The translations under genes were made by a program, and so were the position numbers. Shown here one piece after another: positions 7,804-14,831 of a stretch of 64,000 bases of DNA. The DNA comes from Anaerosolibacter sp. (lineage in GTDB: Bacteria > Bacillota > Clostridia > Peptostreptococcales > Thermotaleaceae), in the NCBI RefSeq assembly GCF_029240175.1, contig NZ_JARBTM010000006.1, positions 62,001-126,000 of the forward strand, in the 5' to 3' direction. The stretch's first letter is position 1. Every line of letters begins with the position of its first letter. The notes beneath the pieces are model-generated. The model was given only the letters and a program-made list of their open reading frames with translations. It had not been told where the DNA came from and made no database searches.

Positions 7804-9729
7804 CTAATTTATTAAAATGACTTCTCCCGTGTGATCGAGTTTATATCCTCCTAGTTCTTCAAGGGACTCTTTAAGGGTCTGGGATTTAAGAACATGGATG
7901 AATAGTCCTATCATATCATTGTTCAAATATTTTTGTGGCACCGCAAAATCATAGTCCTCATCCCCTATGGGTATGAAATCCAAGTCCAGGGCTTTAGCTG
8001 CCGATAAAACTCCTACCCCTACATCAGCAGCACCCGATGCAACTGCCGCCGCCACCGCCATATGGGTTGTCATTTCTCGTTCATAACCACTAATAGCTTC
8101 TATATCAATTTTGCTTTCCTTTAATTTATAGTCTACGAGGATTCTTGTGCCCGCACCTCTTTGTCGATTTACAAACTGAATATCTTCTCGGATCAAATCA
8201 TGAAAGTTCTTTATGTTTTTAGGATTCCCTTTCTGCAGTATGAACCCTTGGATTCTTTTTACCCCTTTGATGAGGGCCATATCTAGATTGCCTAGATACT
8301 TCTTCACAAATGAAATGTTGTATTCCCCATGCTCTTCATCCAACAAATGGATTGGCGCCATATGGGCCTCTCCCCTCCGCAAGGCCATCAACCCGCCTAG
8401 GCTGCCTACATGGGCTGAAGAAAGATGATAGGCGGCATTCTGACGATGCATATCGTTTCCAATGATATCCATGATCAAATCATGGCTTCCAATAGAAACA
8501 ATGGTGTGATGGATATCATGGATATCCTTCAATAATTCCACTTGGACTCGTTCCCCTGCTTCTACCCCCTCACTGTTTTGAGGAATAATCAAGATACCAT
8601 CAGCCCTTACTAAGGACATGGTGGCCCCAGCCCCTCTGTTTAGCGGTGTGGCAATCAATTGTTGATCCACCATTCCCAACTTCATGCGTACATATTCTTT
8701 ATGCTTCAATGCGGATACGATCCGTTTCGAAACAACGGCCTCTACCCGAGGGCGATTGGGCACCCTCTGTCCTAAATACTTTGCAATCAAAGGCTTTGCA
8801 AAGGTATCGAAAACAAAATACGCCGATACTGGATATCCTGGTATTCCCATGACAGGTTTTCCTTGAACAATTCCTAGGATAGTCGGTTTACCAGGTCTTG
8901 TGGCGATTCCATGAACCAGAACCTCTCCAAGTTCACGGATCAACTTTACCGTATAGTCCTCTGTTCCTGCTGATGAGCCTGCATTAATGATGACCATATC
9001 ATTTTCTTCTACTGCCTCCAGCACCTGATGTCGGAGCAATTCATAATCATCCTCAACTGGTTTATATCGTTTAGGATCTCCTCCATATTCTTTGACGAGA
9101 CCCTCAAATACTCTGGAATTGGATTCGATGATTTTTCCTTCTGTCATAGATTCCTGAGGTTCGATAATCTCTGTTCCCGTGGGCATGATACCGACCCTAG
9201 GCTTTGCATATACTTCAATCTCTAAGATACCTCCGCTAAGTAATGCGCCTATATCTACTGGCCGTATGGTGTGGTGAGAAGGAACAATCATTTCATGGGC
9301 AACAATATCTTCCCCTATAGGCCGTATATCTTGCCAAGGAGAAGCTGCTTTTATAATTTCAACAGTCTCCTCATCAACTTCCACCACATCCTCTATCATA
9401 ATCACCGCATCAAAGGGTTCTTTTATTGGGTCACCCGTATCAATAAATATAAAGTCCTTATTTCGCTTGAGGCGTATTGGACTGGCTTCAGACGCTCCGA
9501 AGGTGGATTTTGCCTTTACTGCAATACCATCCATGGCTGATGCATTGTGATTTGGAGATGACAATCTAGCAAAAACTGGACTGGCCGTAACCCTTCCCTG
9601 GGCCTCAATAACTGATACCTTTTCCACATTTAGTCCATGAAGATTCTCATCTATCCTCCGAAAGTATAGATCCAATGCCTCTTCCACATCTACGTTGGAA
9701 AGATATAAGTTTCTCTCTTTCTTTTTCAT
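7804..9729 (-). CDS. moeA: MoeA fused to a periplasmic-binding-protein-like domain
   Basis: Molybdopterin molybdenumtransferase-type protein that inserts metal into adenylylated molybdopterin, with a C-terminal domain resembling the LysR/PBP-like molybdate-binding fold. Residues 1 to about 410 are MoeA (NHNASAMDGIAVK, FDAVIMIEDV, INAGSSAGTEDYTVK, HGIATRPGKPT, MGIPGYPVSAYF). Residues about 415-641 form the PBP-like part (IVSIGSHDLIMDIIG, AHVGSLGGLMALRRGEAH, RQRGAGTRILVDYKL, AAVASGAADVGVG). It is cytoplasmic, with no signal peptide. The fusion is a known architecture in clostridia and archaea. It is one of two adjacent MoeA genes, which raises the possibility that one handles Mo and the other W. 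Confidence 0.93.
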   Translation of the reverse strand: MKKKERNLYLSNVDVEEALDLYFRRIDENLHGLNVEKVSVIEAQGRVTASPVFARLSSPNHNASAMDGIAVKAKSTFGASEASPIRLKRNKDFIFIDTGDPIKEPFDAVIMIEDVVEVDEETVEIIKAASPWQDIRPIGEDIVAHEMIVPSHHTIRPVDIGALLSGGILEIEVYAKPRVGIMPTGTEIIEPQESMTEGKIIESNSRVFEGLVKEYGGDPKRYKPVEDDYELLRHQVLEAVEENDMVIINAGSSAGTEDYTVKLIRELGEVLVHGIATRPGKPTILGIVQGKPVMGIPGYPVSAYFVFDTFAKPLIAKYLGQRVPNRPRVEAVVSKRIVSALKHKEYVRMKLGMVDQQLIATPLNRGAGATMSLVRADGILIIPQNSEGVEAGERVQVELLKDIHDIHHTIVSIGSHDLIMDIIGNDMHRQNAAYHLSSAHVGSLGGLMALRRGEAHMAPIHLLDEEHGEYNISFVKKYLGNLDMALIKGVKRIQGFILQKGNPKNIKNFHDLIREDIQFVNRQRGAGTRILVDYKLKESKIDIEAISGYEREMTTHMAVAAAVASGAADVGVGVLSAAKALDLDFIPIGDEDYDFAVPQKYLNNDMIGLFIHVLKSQTLKESLEELGGYKLDHTGEVILIN

Positions 9730-9744
9730 ATGTGCTTCCCCCCT

Positions 9745-9850
9745 TGTTAGGGTTAGTGGATAGTGGTTGGGGGATAGTGGTAAAGTTCTTTTATTCTTCA
9801 GACCTGCAAAAGAGAACTAACCACTAACTACTAACTACTAACTACTAACC
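9745..9850. repeat. Imperfect palindrome built from TTAGTGG / CTAACTA units
   Basis: Left arm (9745-9781) is a series of GTTAGTG/GATAGTG units. The right arm (about 9816-9850) is the complementary series ending with three CTAACTA repeats. AAGTTCTTTT (9783-9792) and AAAAGAGAACT (9809-9819) pair inside it. The element lies between the two moeA genes within the predicted operon, so its RNA could fold into a large hairpin. Related copies occur at 7.8, 20.8 and 42.9 kb. Confidence 0.75.
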
Positions 9851-9903
9851 ATTGAGATATGTTCAATAAGTGCTCACTAAAACAATCTCCACTATACAAA
9901 TGT

Positions 9904-11133
9904 CTAGAATAGTACCACTTTCACCTTTTCACCCTTCTCCACACCCTCTTTGTTTGTATCAATGCGTATGTAGCCGTGGGCCTTTGTCAACAGTGTAATG
10001 GAGCCGGATTTTCCGTGTATTGGTTTTGCAAGATATTCACCATTATCCGATTCTAATACAACCATTTGATAGGTCTCTTTTCCAGGTGAGGAATGGATGT
10101 TAGCAGCTGCAGTGGCATAAATCCCATCATTTACTCCTGATCCCCGGCACAGCAGTCGATTTAAGAGATAGCCTAGAAATACCTTACATACAATCATGGC
10201 TGAGACAGGATGACCGGGCAAGCCAAAAACTGCCTTTCCCTTCGCCTTTCCAATAATCGTTGGTTTCCCCGGCTTTATGGCAATACCATGAACAAAAACA
10301 CCTGGTGTTCCAAGATCATTAATTACCTTTGCCGTGACATCCTTTGTACCTACGGAACTCCCACCTGAAATAATGAGGATATCACAGTGTCCTAAAACTT
10401 CAGCTGCCTTTTCCTTTAACAGGCTATACTCGTCTTGAATGACTTGTCTGTGTACGATATCCCCGCCGAATTCTTCGATCATGGCTGATAAGGCATATGT
10501 ATTGATATCACGGATTTGTCCCAATTCTACCTTCGCAAACGGATCAACGATTTCATCCCCAGTGGAGAGAACAGCCACCTTTGGCCGTTGGAATACATTT
10601 ATATGCTCTATACCCAGGGCAGCTAAAGCGCCAATGTCTTGGGCCTTTATCTTCCGACCTTTTTTAAACAGTAGTTCACCCACTTGCATATCTTCGCCAA
10701 TCTGCATAACGCTTTCCCCAGGTGCAACAGATTGATAAATTGCCAAGGTCAACTCGTCCAAACACTCAGCATGCTCAATCATTACCATGGCATCAGCACC
10801 ATGGGGCACCATTCCTCCCGTTGGAACATATACACATTCTCCGCTGCGAACAGTTAATTCTGTGCTCTTTCCCATCTCAACTTTGCCGATGTTATTTAGA
10901 AAGGTGGGCAGCCCTTCGCTTGCACCAAAGGTATCCTTAGCCAAAACAGCATATCCATCCACGGTGGATCTTCGAAACTCAGGAAGCGCCATGGGTGCTT
11001 CAATATCTTCATATATAATTCTGCCTAAGGCCTCCGTAATATGTATTCGTTGTCCTTCCAATTTCAAATCCGTAAAATATTCTTCCAGCTTTTGTACCAC
11101 TTGTTCTACTGTGTCCACCTTTAGCAACTCCAT
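9904..11133 (-). CDS. moeA: Molybdopterin molybdenumtransferase MoeA
   Basis: Inserts molybdate or tungstate into molybdopterin-AMP to give the active cofactor. The 409-residue protein has the standard MoeA layout: RSTVDGYAVLAKDTFGASE near the N-terminus, GADAMVMIEHAE, VAVLSTGDEIVDP, ISGGSSVGTKD, HGIAIKPGKPTIIG and VFGLPGHPVSAMIV. The open frame runs 28 codons further upstream, but that extension crosses the riboswitch terminator hairpin and is not expected to be translated. ATG at 11133 has AGGGGGA about 7 bases upstream. It is the first gene after the riboswitch and probably heads the operon moeA, moeA-PBP, moaA, moaC, MOSC. Confidence 0.94.
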   Translation of the reverse strand: MELLKVDTVEQVVQKLEEYFTDLKLEGQRIHITEALGRIIYEDIEAPMALPEFRRSTVDGYAVLAKDTFGASEGLPTFLNNIGKVEMGKSTELTVRSGECVYVPTGGMVPHGADAMVMIEHAECLDELTLAIYQSVAPGESVMQIGEDMQVGELLFKKGRKIKAQDIGALAALGIEHINVFQRPKVAVLSTGDEIVDPFAKVELGQIRDINTYALSAMIEEFGGDIVHRQVIQDEYSLLKEKAAEVLGHCDILIISGGSSVGTKDVTAKVINDLGTPGVFVHGIAIKPGKPTIIGKAKGKAVFGLPGHPVSAMIVCKVFLGYLLNRLLCRGSGVNDGIYATAAANIHSSPGKETYQMVVLESDNGEYLAKPIHGKSGSITLLTKAHGYIRIDTNKEGVEKGEKVKVVLF

Positions 11134-11170
11134 CTCTCGTCCCCCTCTATTCAAAGAACCAAAGCAAAAA

Positions 11171-11210
11171 AACAATAAAAACAATAAAAACAATCCTAGA
11201 AAGGATTGTT
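11171..11210 (-). terminator. Intrinsic terminator of the Moco/Tuco riboswitch
   Basis: On the minus strand a 9-base stem (arms 11202-11210 and 11189-11197) with a 4-base loop is followed by a U-rich run (11171-11188). It lies 21 bases after the aptamer and before the moeA ribosome site, as expected for a transcription-attenuation expression platform. Confidence 0.85.
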
Positions 11211-11231
11211 CGCTCATAAGATCTTATTTTT

Positions 11232-11319
11232 CCTTTCCAAGCACGGGAGGTATAAGAATTTCTTCTTATACCCGAAGGTCATACTCTCTTAGCATAGTAC
11301 TTTAGACAATATGACTCGG
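11232..11319 (-). ncRNA. Moco/Tuco-type riboswitch aptamer
   Basis: The minus-strand RNA upstream of moeA folds into a closing stem CCGAG (11315-11319) with CUUGG, an inner stem GUCAUA/UAUGAC, a UUCG hairpin ACC-UUCG-GGU or alternatively a perfect 10-base hairpin GGUAUAAGAA/UUCUUAUACC capped by GAAA, then CCUCCCGUGCUUGGAAAGG. That 3' block and the GNRA hairpin resemble the conserved core of the molybdenum-cofactor RNA motif as I recall it. Gene context (moeA, moaA, moaC, MOSC and nearby AOR) agrees. Binding of cofactor presumably favours the downstream terminator. Whether it reads Moco or Tuco cannot be decided by eye. Related RNAs said to respond to the tungsten form have a simplified middle stem, and the middle region here is short. 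Confidence 0.8.
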
Positions 11320-11370
11320 AAAAAATTTTCAATTGACTACCATTTTTTGAAATTTACTGAATCTTTAAAA

Positions 11371-11399
11371 ATTATAACATAGGAAATTTGAAAAAACTA
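11371..11399 (-). promoter_or_regulatory. Predicted promoter of the riboswitch-moeA operon
   Basis: An extended -10 TGTTATAAT lies at 11371-11379 on the minus strand, with only a poor -35 (near TAGTTT) upstream. The same extended -10 occurs before hndA. The start would fall near 11364, some 45 bases ahead of the aptamer. Confidence 0.5.
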
Positions 11400-11407
11400 T
11401 AGATTTT

Positions 11408-12025
11408 TTATGATATATTCATAACATACTCTTCGTTTTGTAAGTATTTCTTCAAATCATCCGCTGAATTCAAGTTTGTAAACATTTCCCAATCCGATGT
11501 AAATCCTCTTGCAATTTCTTCTTCCACATACAAAACATCGCAGCTCTTTAAAATTAACGACAACCGCTTCTGACCATTTTCGATACCATGTTTTAATGGA
11601 TAGACGAAGTTCTTGTGGTAAAAGGCATTAAAGGGTTCAATCCATTGTCCGTATTTTGTGACCAGTCCATCATATTCCTTCAACGATTTTTGAAGCAAGT
11701 TCCTCATATAATCAATATAGTTATAGTTTATGACAGGCATGTCACATGCTAGAACATAATTATAAATAGATGTAGAATGTTTTAATCCAGTATAAAGCCC
11801 GCCTAGTACGCCAATTCCTTCAAATTCATCCTGAATGACTTCACAGGAGCAATTTAAAAACAGTGTTTTGTCATCCGTAACCAAAATAACCCTTGAAAAT
11901 GTTTTATACAGTTTTTCAACTTGATAATCAACCATGGTCTTCTTTTCGATCTCGATAAATCTCTTATCAAACCCCATTCTGCGGCTTTTGCCTCCTGCCA
12001 ATAATATAGCCGTATTCATTTCCAC
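11408..12025 (-). CDS. mobA: Molybdenum cofactor guanylyltransferase MobA-like
   Basis: Nucleotidyltransferase that adds GMP to molybdopterin, giving the dinucleotide cofactor used by formate dehydrogenases and DMSO-reductase-type enzymes. It has the signature AILLAGGKSRRMGFDKRFIEI at the N-terminus, GVLGGLYTGLKHS and VLACDMPVINYNYI for GTP and metal binding. Length of about 205 residues is normal. GTG at 12025 is preferred for its spacing to GGAGGAGGG; the ATG two codons later (MNTAILLAGG) is an alternative. The gene is upstream of the riboswitch and ends before its promoter, so it is likely a separate unit. AOR itself does not need the nucleotide form, so another Mo/W enzyme should exist elsewhere. 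Confidence 0.87.
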   Translation of the reverse strand: MEMNTAILLAGGKSRRMGFDKRFIEIEKKTMVDYQVEKLYKTFSRVILVTDDKTLFLNCSCEVIQDEFEGIGVLGGLYTGLKHSTSIYNYVLACDMPVINYNYIDYMRNLLQKSLKEYDGLVTKYGQWIEPFNAFYHKNFVYPLKHGIENGQKRLSLILKSCDVLYVEEEIARGFTSDWEMFTNLNSADDLKKYLQNEEYVMNIS

Positions 12026-12261
12026 GGGTATCCCTCCTCCCACGATTTCACGGACAATCCAAATCATATCTCATGTTCAGTTAACCCTCAAAAGTAAAAT
12101 CGTTAAATAAAAAATAATCATTTTTTATTCGTATTATATATTCTTTATTATAACTTCATTATATTTTAAATTTTATAATCCTTGTTTTCAAAATAATTAC
12201 AGAATTTCATAAAATTCTCGAATACGATTTCTAGGACTCCTGCTTGATATAAAAATAATAA

Positions 12262-12291
12262 TTGTTTTAATCTTCTAAACATTCTTATAAT
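12262..12291 (+). promoter_or_regulatory. Predicted sigma-A promoter of the alcohol dehydrogenase
   Basis: TTGTTT (12262-12267) and TATAAT (12286-12291) are 18 bases apart in an AT-rich gap of about 330 bases between mobA and the next plus-strand ORF. Nothing else is evident in that gap. Confidence 0.6.
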
Positions 12292-12353
12292 ATCTTAATA
12301 AAATAGTCTGTCTACCTAACAAGCACTTATCATTCCATTCAAAGGAGGTGAAA

Positions 12354-12410
12354 ATGACCCTATTACCAAAACAAATTGGACATTCAAGACATGACCTTAT
12401 TTTATCATGA
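12354..12410 (+). CDS. 18-codon upstream ORF ahead of the alcohol dehydrogenase
   Basis: A short ORF reads [18 protein letters not shown] and stops at TGA 12408-12410. Its ribosome site AAAGGAGGTGAAA is close to a perfect anti-16S match and stronger than that of the dehydrogenase 31 bases downstream. It could be a leader peptide that tunes translation or attenuation, or an incidental ORF. No runs of one amino acid suggest a specific sensed metabolite, and no obvious terminator hairpin follows it. Function unknown. Confidence 0.45.
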   Translation: MTLLPKQIGHSRHDLILS

Positions 12411-12441
12411 TCTTATAAAAATAAAAAAGGGGGAAATTATC

Positions 12442-13593
12442 ATGACAGTAAGTGCATATTTTATTCCTACGGTAAATCTAATCGGCGCGGGATGTGTAAA
12501 TGAGGTTGGAACCCGTATGAAGGTTTTAGGTGGCAGTAAGGTTCTGGTTGTCACCGATGCTGGTCTTGTAAAAATGGGAGTAGCTGATAAAATCAAATCC
12601 ATCCTTGAGGGTGCCGGACTTGAAGCTGTTGTTTTTGGCGGTGCTGAACCTAATCCAACAGATCATAATGTCGATGCAGGCTTTAAAGTATGGCAAGAAG
12701 AAAAATGTGATGCCATCGTTTCCCTAGGCGGCGGTTCTTCCCACGACTGTGCAAAAGGAGTTGGGCTGCTCGCTGCAAATGGTGGAAAAATCCATGATTA
12801 CGAAGGTGTAGATCAATCTTCAAATCCCATGGTGCCATTTATCGCTGTAAATACAACGGCAGGAACAGCATCTGAAATGACTCGTTTCTGTATCATTACA
12901 GATACAAGCAGAAAAGTAAAGATGGCCATTGTAGATTGGCGTGTAACACCTGCCCTCTCTATTAATGATCCAGAATTGATGGCTGGTATGCCGCCAGCAC
13001 TAACTGCAGCTACAGGGATGGATGCACTAACCCATGCCATTGAAGCTTATGTTTCAATCGCCGCCACACCATTGACAGATTCAGCAGCTTTGATGGCTAT
13101 TCAGCTTATCGCTAAGTATCTTCCTGCAGCTGTTGCAAACGGAACCAATATGGTAGCAAGAGAAAAAATGGCTTATGCCCAATTCCTAGGTGGAATGGCA
13201 TTCAACAATGCTTCCCTAGGCTACGTCCATGCCATGGCCCACCAGCTTGGTGGTTTCTATAACCTACCTCACGGTGTATGTAATGCCATCCTATTGCCTC
13301 ATGTAGAGCAGTTTAACTTAATTGCTTGTGCCGATCGTTTCAAAGATATCGCCATCGCCATGGGTGAAAACGTTGAAGGTCTTTCTGTAAATGAAGCTGC
13401 ACAAAAGGCGATTGAAGCTATTAAGAAGTTGTCTGTATCCGTAGGCATTCCTTCAGGGCTCGCTGAACTTGGCGTGAAAGAAGAAGATTTTGAAGTAATG
13501 GCTGTAAATGCAAAGAAGGATGCTTGTCAATTGACAAATCCACGTTTGGCTACACTACAGGAAGTCATTCAAATATTCAAGAATGCAATGTAG
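12442..13593 (+). CDS. Iron-containing alcohol dehydrogenase
   Basis: NAD(P)-dependent type III alcohol dehydrogenase that interconverts aldehydes and primary alcohols (butanol/ethanol/1,3-propanediol dehydrogenase group). The 383-residue protein carries the nucleotide motif [27 protein letters not shown], and the iron ligands within [11 protein letters not shown] and [16 protein letters not shown]. The frame is open 22 codons upstream, but ATG at 12442 ([12 protein letters not shown]) is the family start and has GGGGGAAA just ahead. Position near aor suggests a pair that converts acids to alcohols through free aldehyde. That link is inference from proximity. Confidence 0.95.
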   Translation: MTVSAYFIPTVNLIGAGCVNEVGTRMKVLGGSKVLVVTDAGLVKMGVADKIKSILEGAGLEAVVFGGAEPNPTDHNVDAGFKVWQEEKCDAIVSLGGGSSHDCAKGVGLLAANGGKIHDYEGVDQSSNPMVPFIAVNTTAGTASEMTRFCIITDTSRKVKMAIVDWRVTPALSINDPELMAGMPPALTAATGMDALTHAIEAYVSIAATPLTDSAALMAIQLIAKYLPAAVANGTNMVAREKMAYAQFLGGMAFNNASLGYVHAMAHQLGGFYNLPHGVCNAILLPHVEQFNLIACADRFKDIAIAMGENVEGLSVNEAAQKAIEAIKKLSVSVGIPSGLAELGVKEEDFEVMAVNAKKDACQLTNPRLATLQEVIQIFKNAM

Positions 13594-13601
13594 TCATTAA
13601 T

Positions 13602-13641
13602 AAAAGACAGAAGGCGATATGGACATCGCCTTCTGTCTTTT
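13602..13641. terminator. Bidirectional terminator between the dehydrogenase and FNT genes
   Basis: A 17-base perfect stem (13602-13618 with 13625-13641) has a 6-base loop and A/T tracts on both flanks. It separates convergent genes. Confidence 0.92.
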
Positions 13642-13649
13642 TATAAATA

Positions 13650-14519
13650 CTATGCCGCCATTTTTTTCACTGATGCTTGCTTATTGTTTTTCATGTAAAC
13701 AAACCAGTAAACACCGCCGACAAACATGCTCCCGCCTATGATATTGCCTAGTGTTACAGGAATTAAGTTATTCACAATGAATGTGCTCCAATTTAAGTTG
13801 GCAAGCTGTTCTGCTGCAAGATGGGAAGCCTCTGCCCATGCTGGATTCGCCTTTGCCATAATTCCTGCAGGTATATAGTACATGTTGGCAATACTATGCT
13901 CAAACCCAGAAGTGATGAATAACCATATGGGAAAGAAAATCCCAAATATTTTCCCCACCATATCCTTTGCTCCATAAGCAAGCCACACAGCCAAGCATAC
14001 AAGCCAGTTGCACATAATGCCCAGGTAAAATGCCTGCATAAAAGTAAGCCCTACCTTATAGGATGCTATTTTAATCGTTACACCCCCCAGTACATTGGCG
14101 CCGCTGTTTAATAATCCTGACTGTACCATCATATGCGCAATTAGTAAAGAACCAATTAAGTTACCCAAATAAACAAAAAACCAGTTTTTCAACATTTCTC
14201 TTACTTTCACCTTGCCATCAAGGATACCCATAACAATCAAGGTATTTCCAGTGAAAAGCTCACCACCAGCCAAAACTACGAGCATTAGGCCTGTTCCGAA
14301 AATTGCCCCAGCCAATACTTTACCAAGGCCGTAGGTTTCTGGTTTGGCAAACAAATTGAAAGCAGCCATATTGGAACCTTCCGCTGCAAATGCAATAAAA
14401 GCACCTGCTAAGATTCCTAAAAGCAGTTGGTGCAGCCAAGCTAATCTTACTTTTTTCATACCTGTTTGAATTGTGGTTTCTGCAATCTCTCCAGGTGTTA
14501 GATAGTTTTTCCCTTCCAT
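13650..14519 (-). CDS. Formate/nitrite transporter family (FNT) channel
   Basis: Pentameric inner-membrane channel for formate, nitrite or hydrosulfide. The 289 residues hold about six membrane helices and the family signatures AGGELFTGNTL (second half of helix 2 region) and MCNWLVCLAVWLAYGAKD. An N-terminal cytoplasmic segment begins MEGKNYLTPGEIAE. In an organism with hydrogenase, MobA and AOR, formate is the most likely cargo, but the selectivity is not readable. The gene is divergent from the sigma-54 activator, with about 310 bases between them. No formate-lyase or formate dehydrogenase gene is adjacent. Confidence 0.92.
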   Translation of the reverse strand: MEGKNYLTPGEIAETTIQTGMKKVRLAWLHQLLLGILAGAFIAFAAEGSNMAAFNLFAKPETYGLGKVLAGAIFGTGLMLVVLAGGELFTGNTLIVMGILDGKVKVREMLKNWFFVYLGNLIGSLLIAHMMVQSGLLNSGANVLGGVTIKIASYKVGLTFMQAFYLGIMCNWLVCLAVWLAYGAKDMVGKIFGIFFPIWLFITSGFEHSIANMYYIPAGIMAKANPAWAEASHLAAEQLANLNWSTFIVNNLIPVTLGNIIGGSMFVGGVYWFVYMKNNKQASVKKMAA

Positions 14520-14831
14520 TTTCTCTACCCTTTCTATTCGTGGACTATAGGTATTTTAGATATGCTAATCATACTATACGAATCCAACGTCACCAAATCG
14601 TCGAAATCATTCGTGTGAACCCATTCAATTTTAGCATACTTCTTGTATATTGTGTTACTTTGGCGAAAATTACAATACTGCCTATTCTTTGGCATTCCTT
14701 AGAATTTTGATTTATTTCATATGTAATCTGCGATATAATAGAATAAAGTATTTTTTGAATTTTCTACTAAATATAATTTGTATTCTATGTAGTTCGCCGG
14801 AGAGTTTACTTATTCGTCTGGGGGGATTTGA
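14520..14831. other. Divergent intergenic region between FNT and sigma-54 activator
   Basis: Holds TATAAT at 14734-14739 in the plus direction, which could be the -10 of the activator gene, although no good -35 sits at standard distance. No sigma-54 -24/-12 element, no TGTTC-N7-GAACA site and no convincing ORF were seen. Confidence 0.4.

Noticed and set aside
9028-9225. Short plus-strand ORFs inside the moeA-PBP gene
   Set aside because: These are shadow frames of a conserved protein.
11134-11217. N-terminal extension of MoeA starting MSEQSFLGLFLLF, which looks like a membrane helix
   Set aside because: The frame runs through the riboswitch terminator hairpin and U-run; the hydrophobic codons are a by-product of that sequence, and a good ribosome site sits before the internal ATG at 11133.
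10787-11305. 172-codon plus-strand ORF antisense to moeA
   Set aside because: It is complementary to a clear MoeA frame and the riboswitch, with no recognisable domain or ribosome site.
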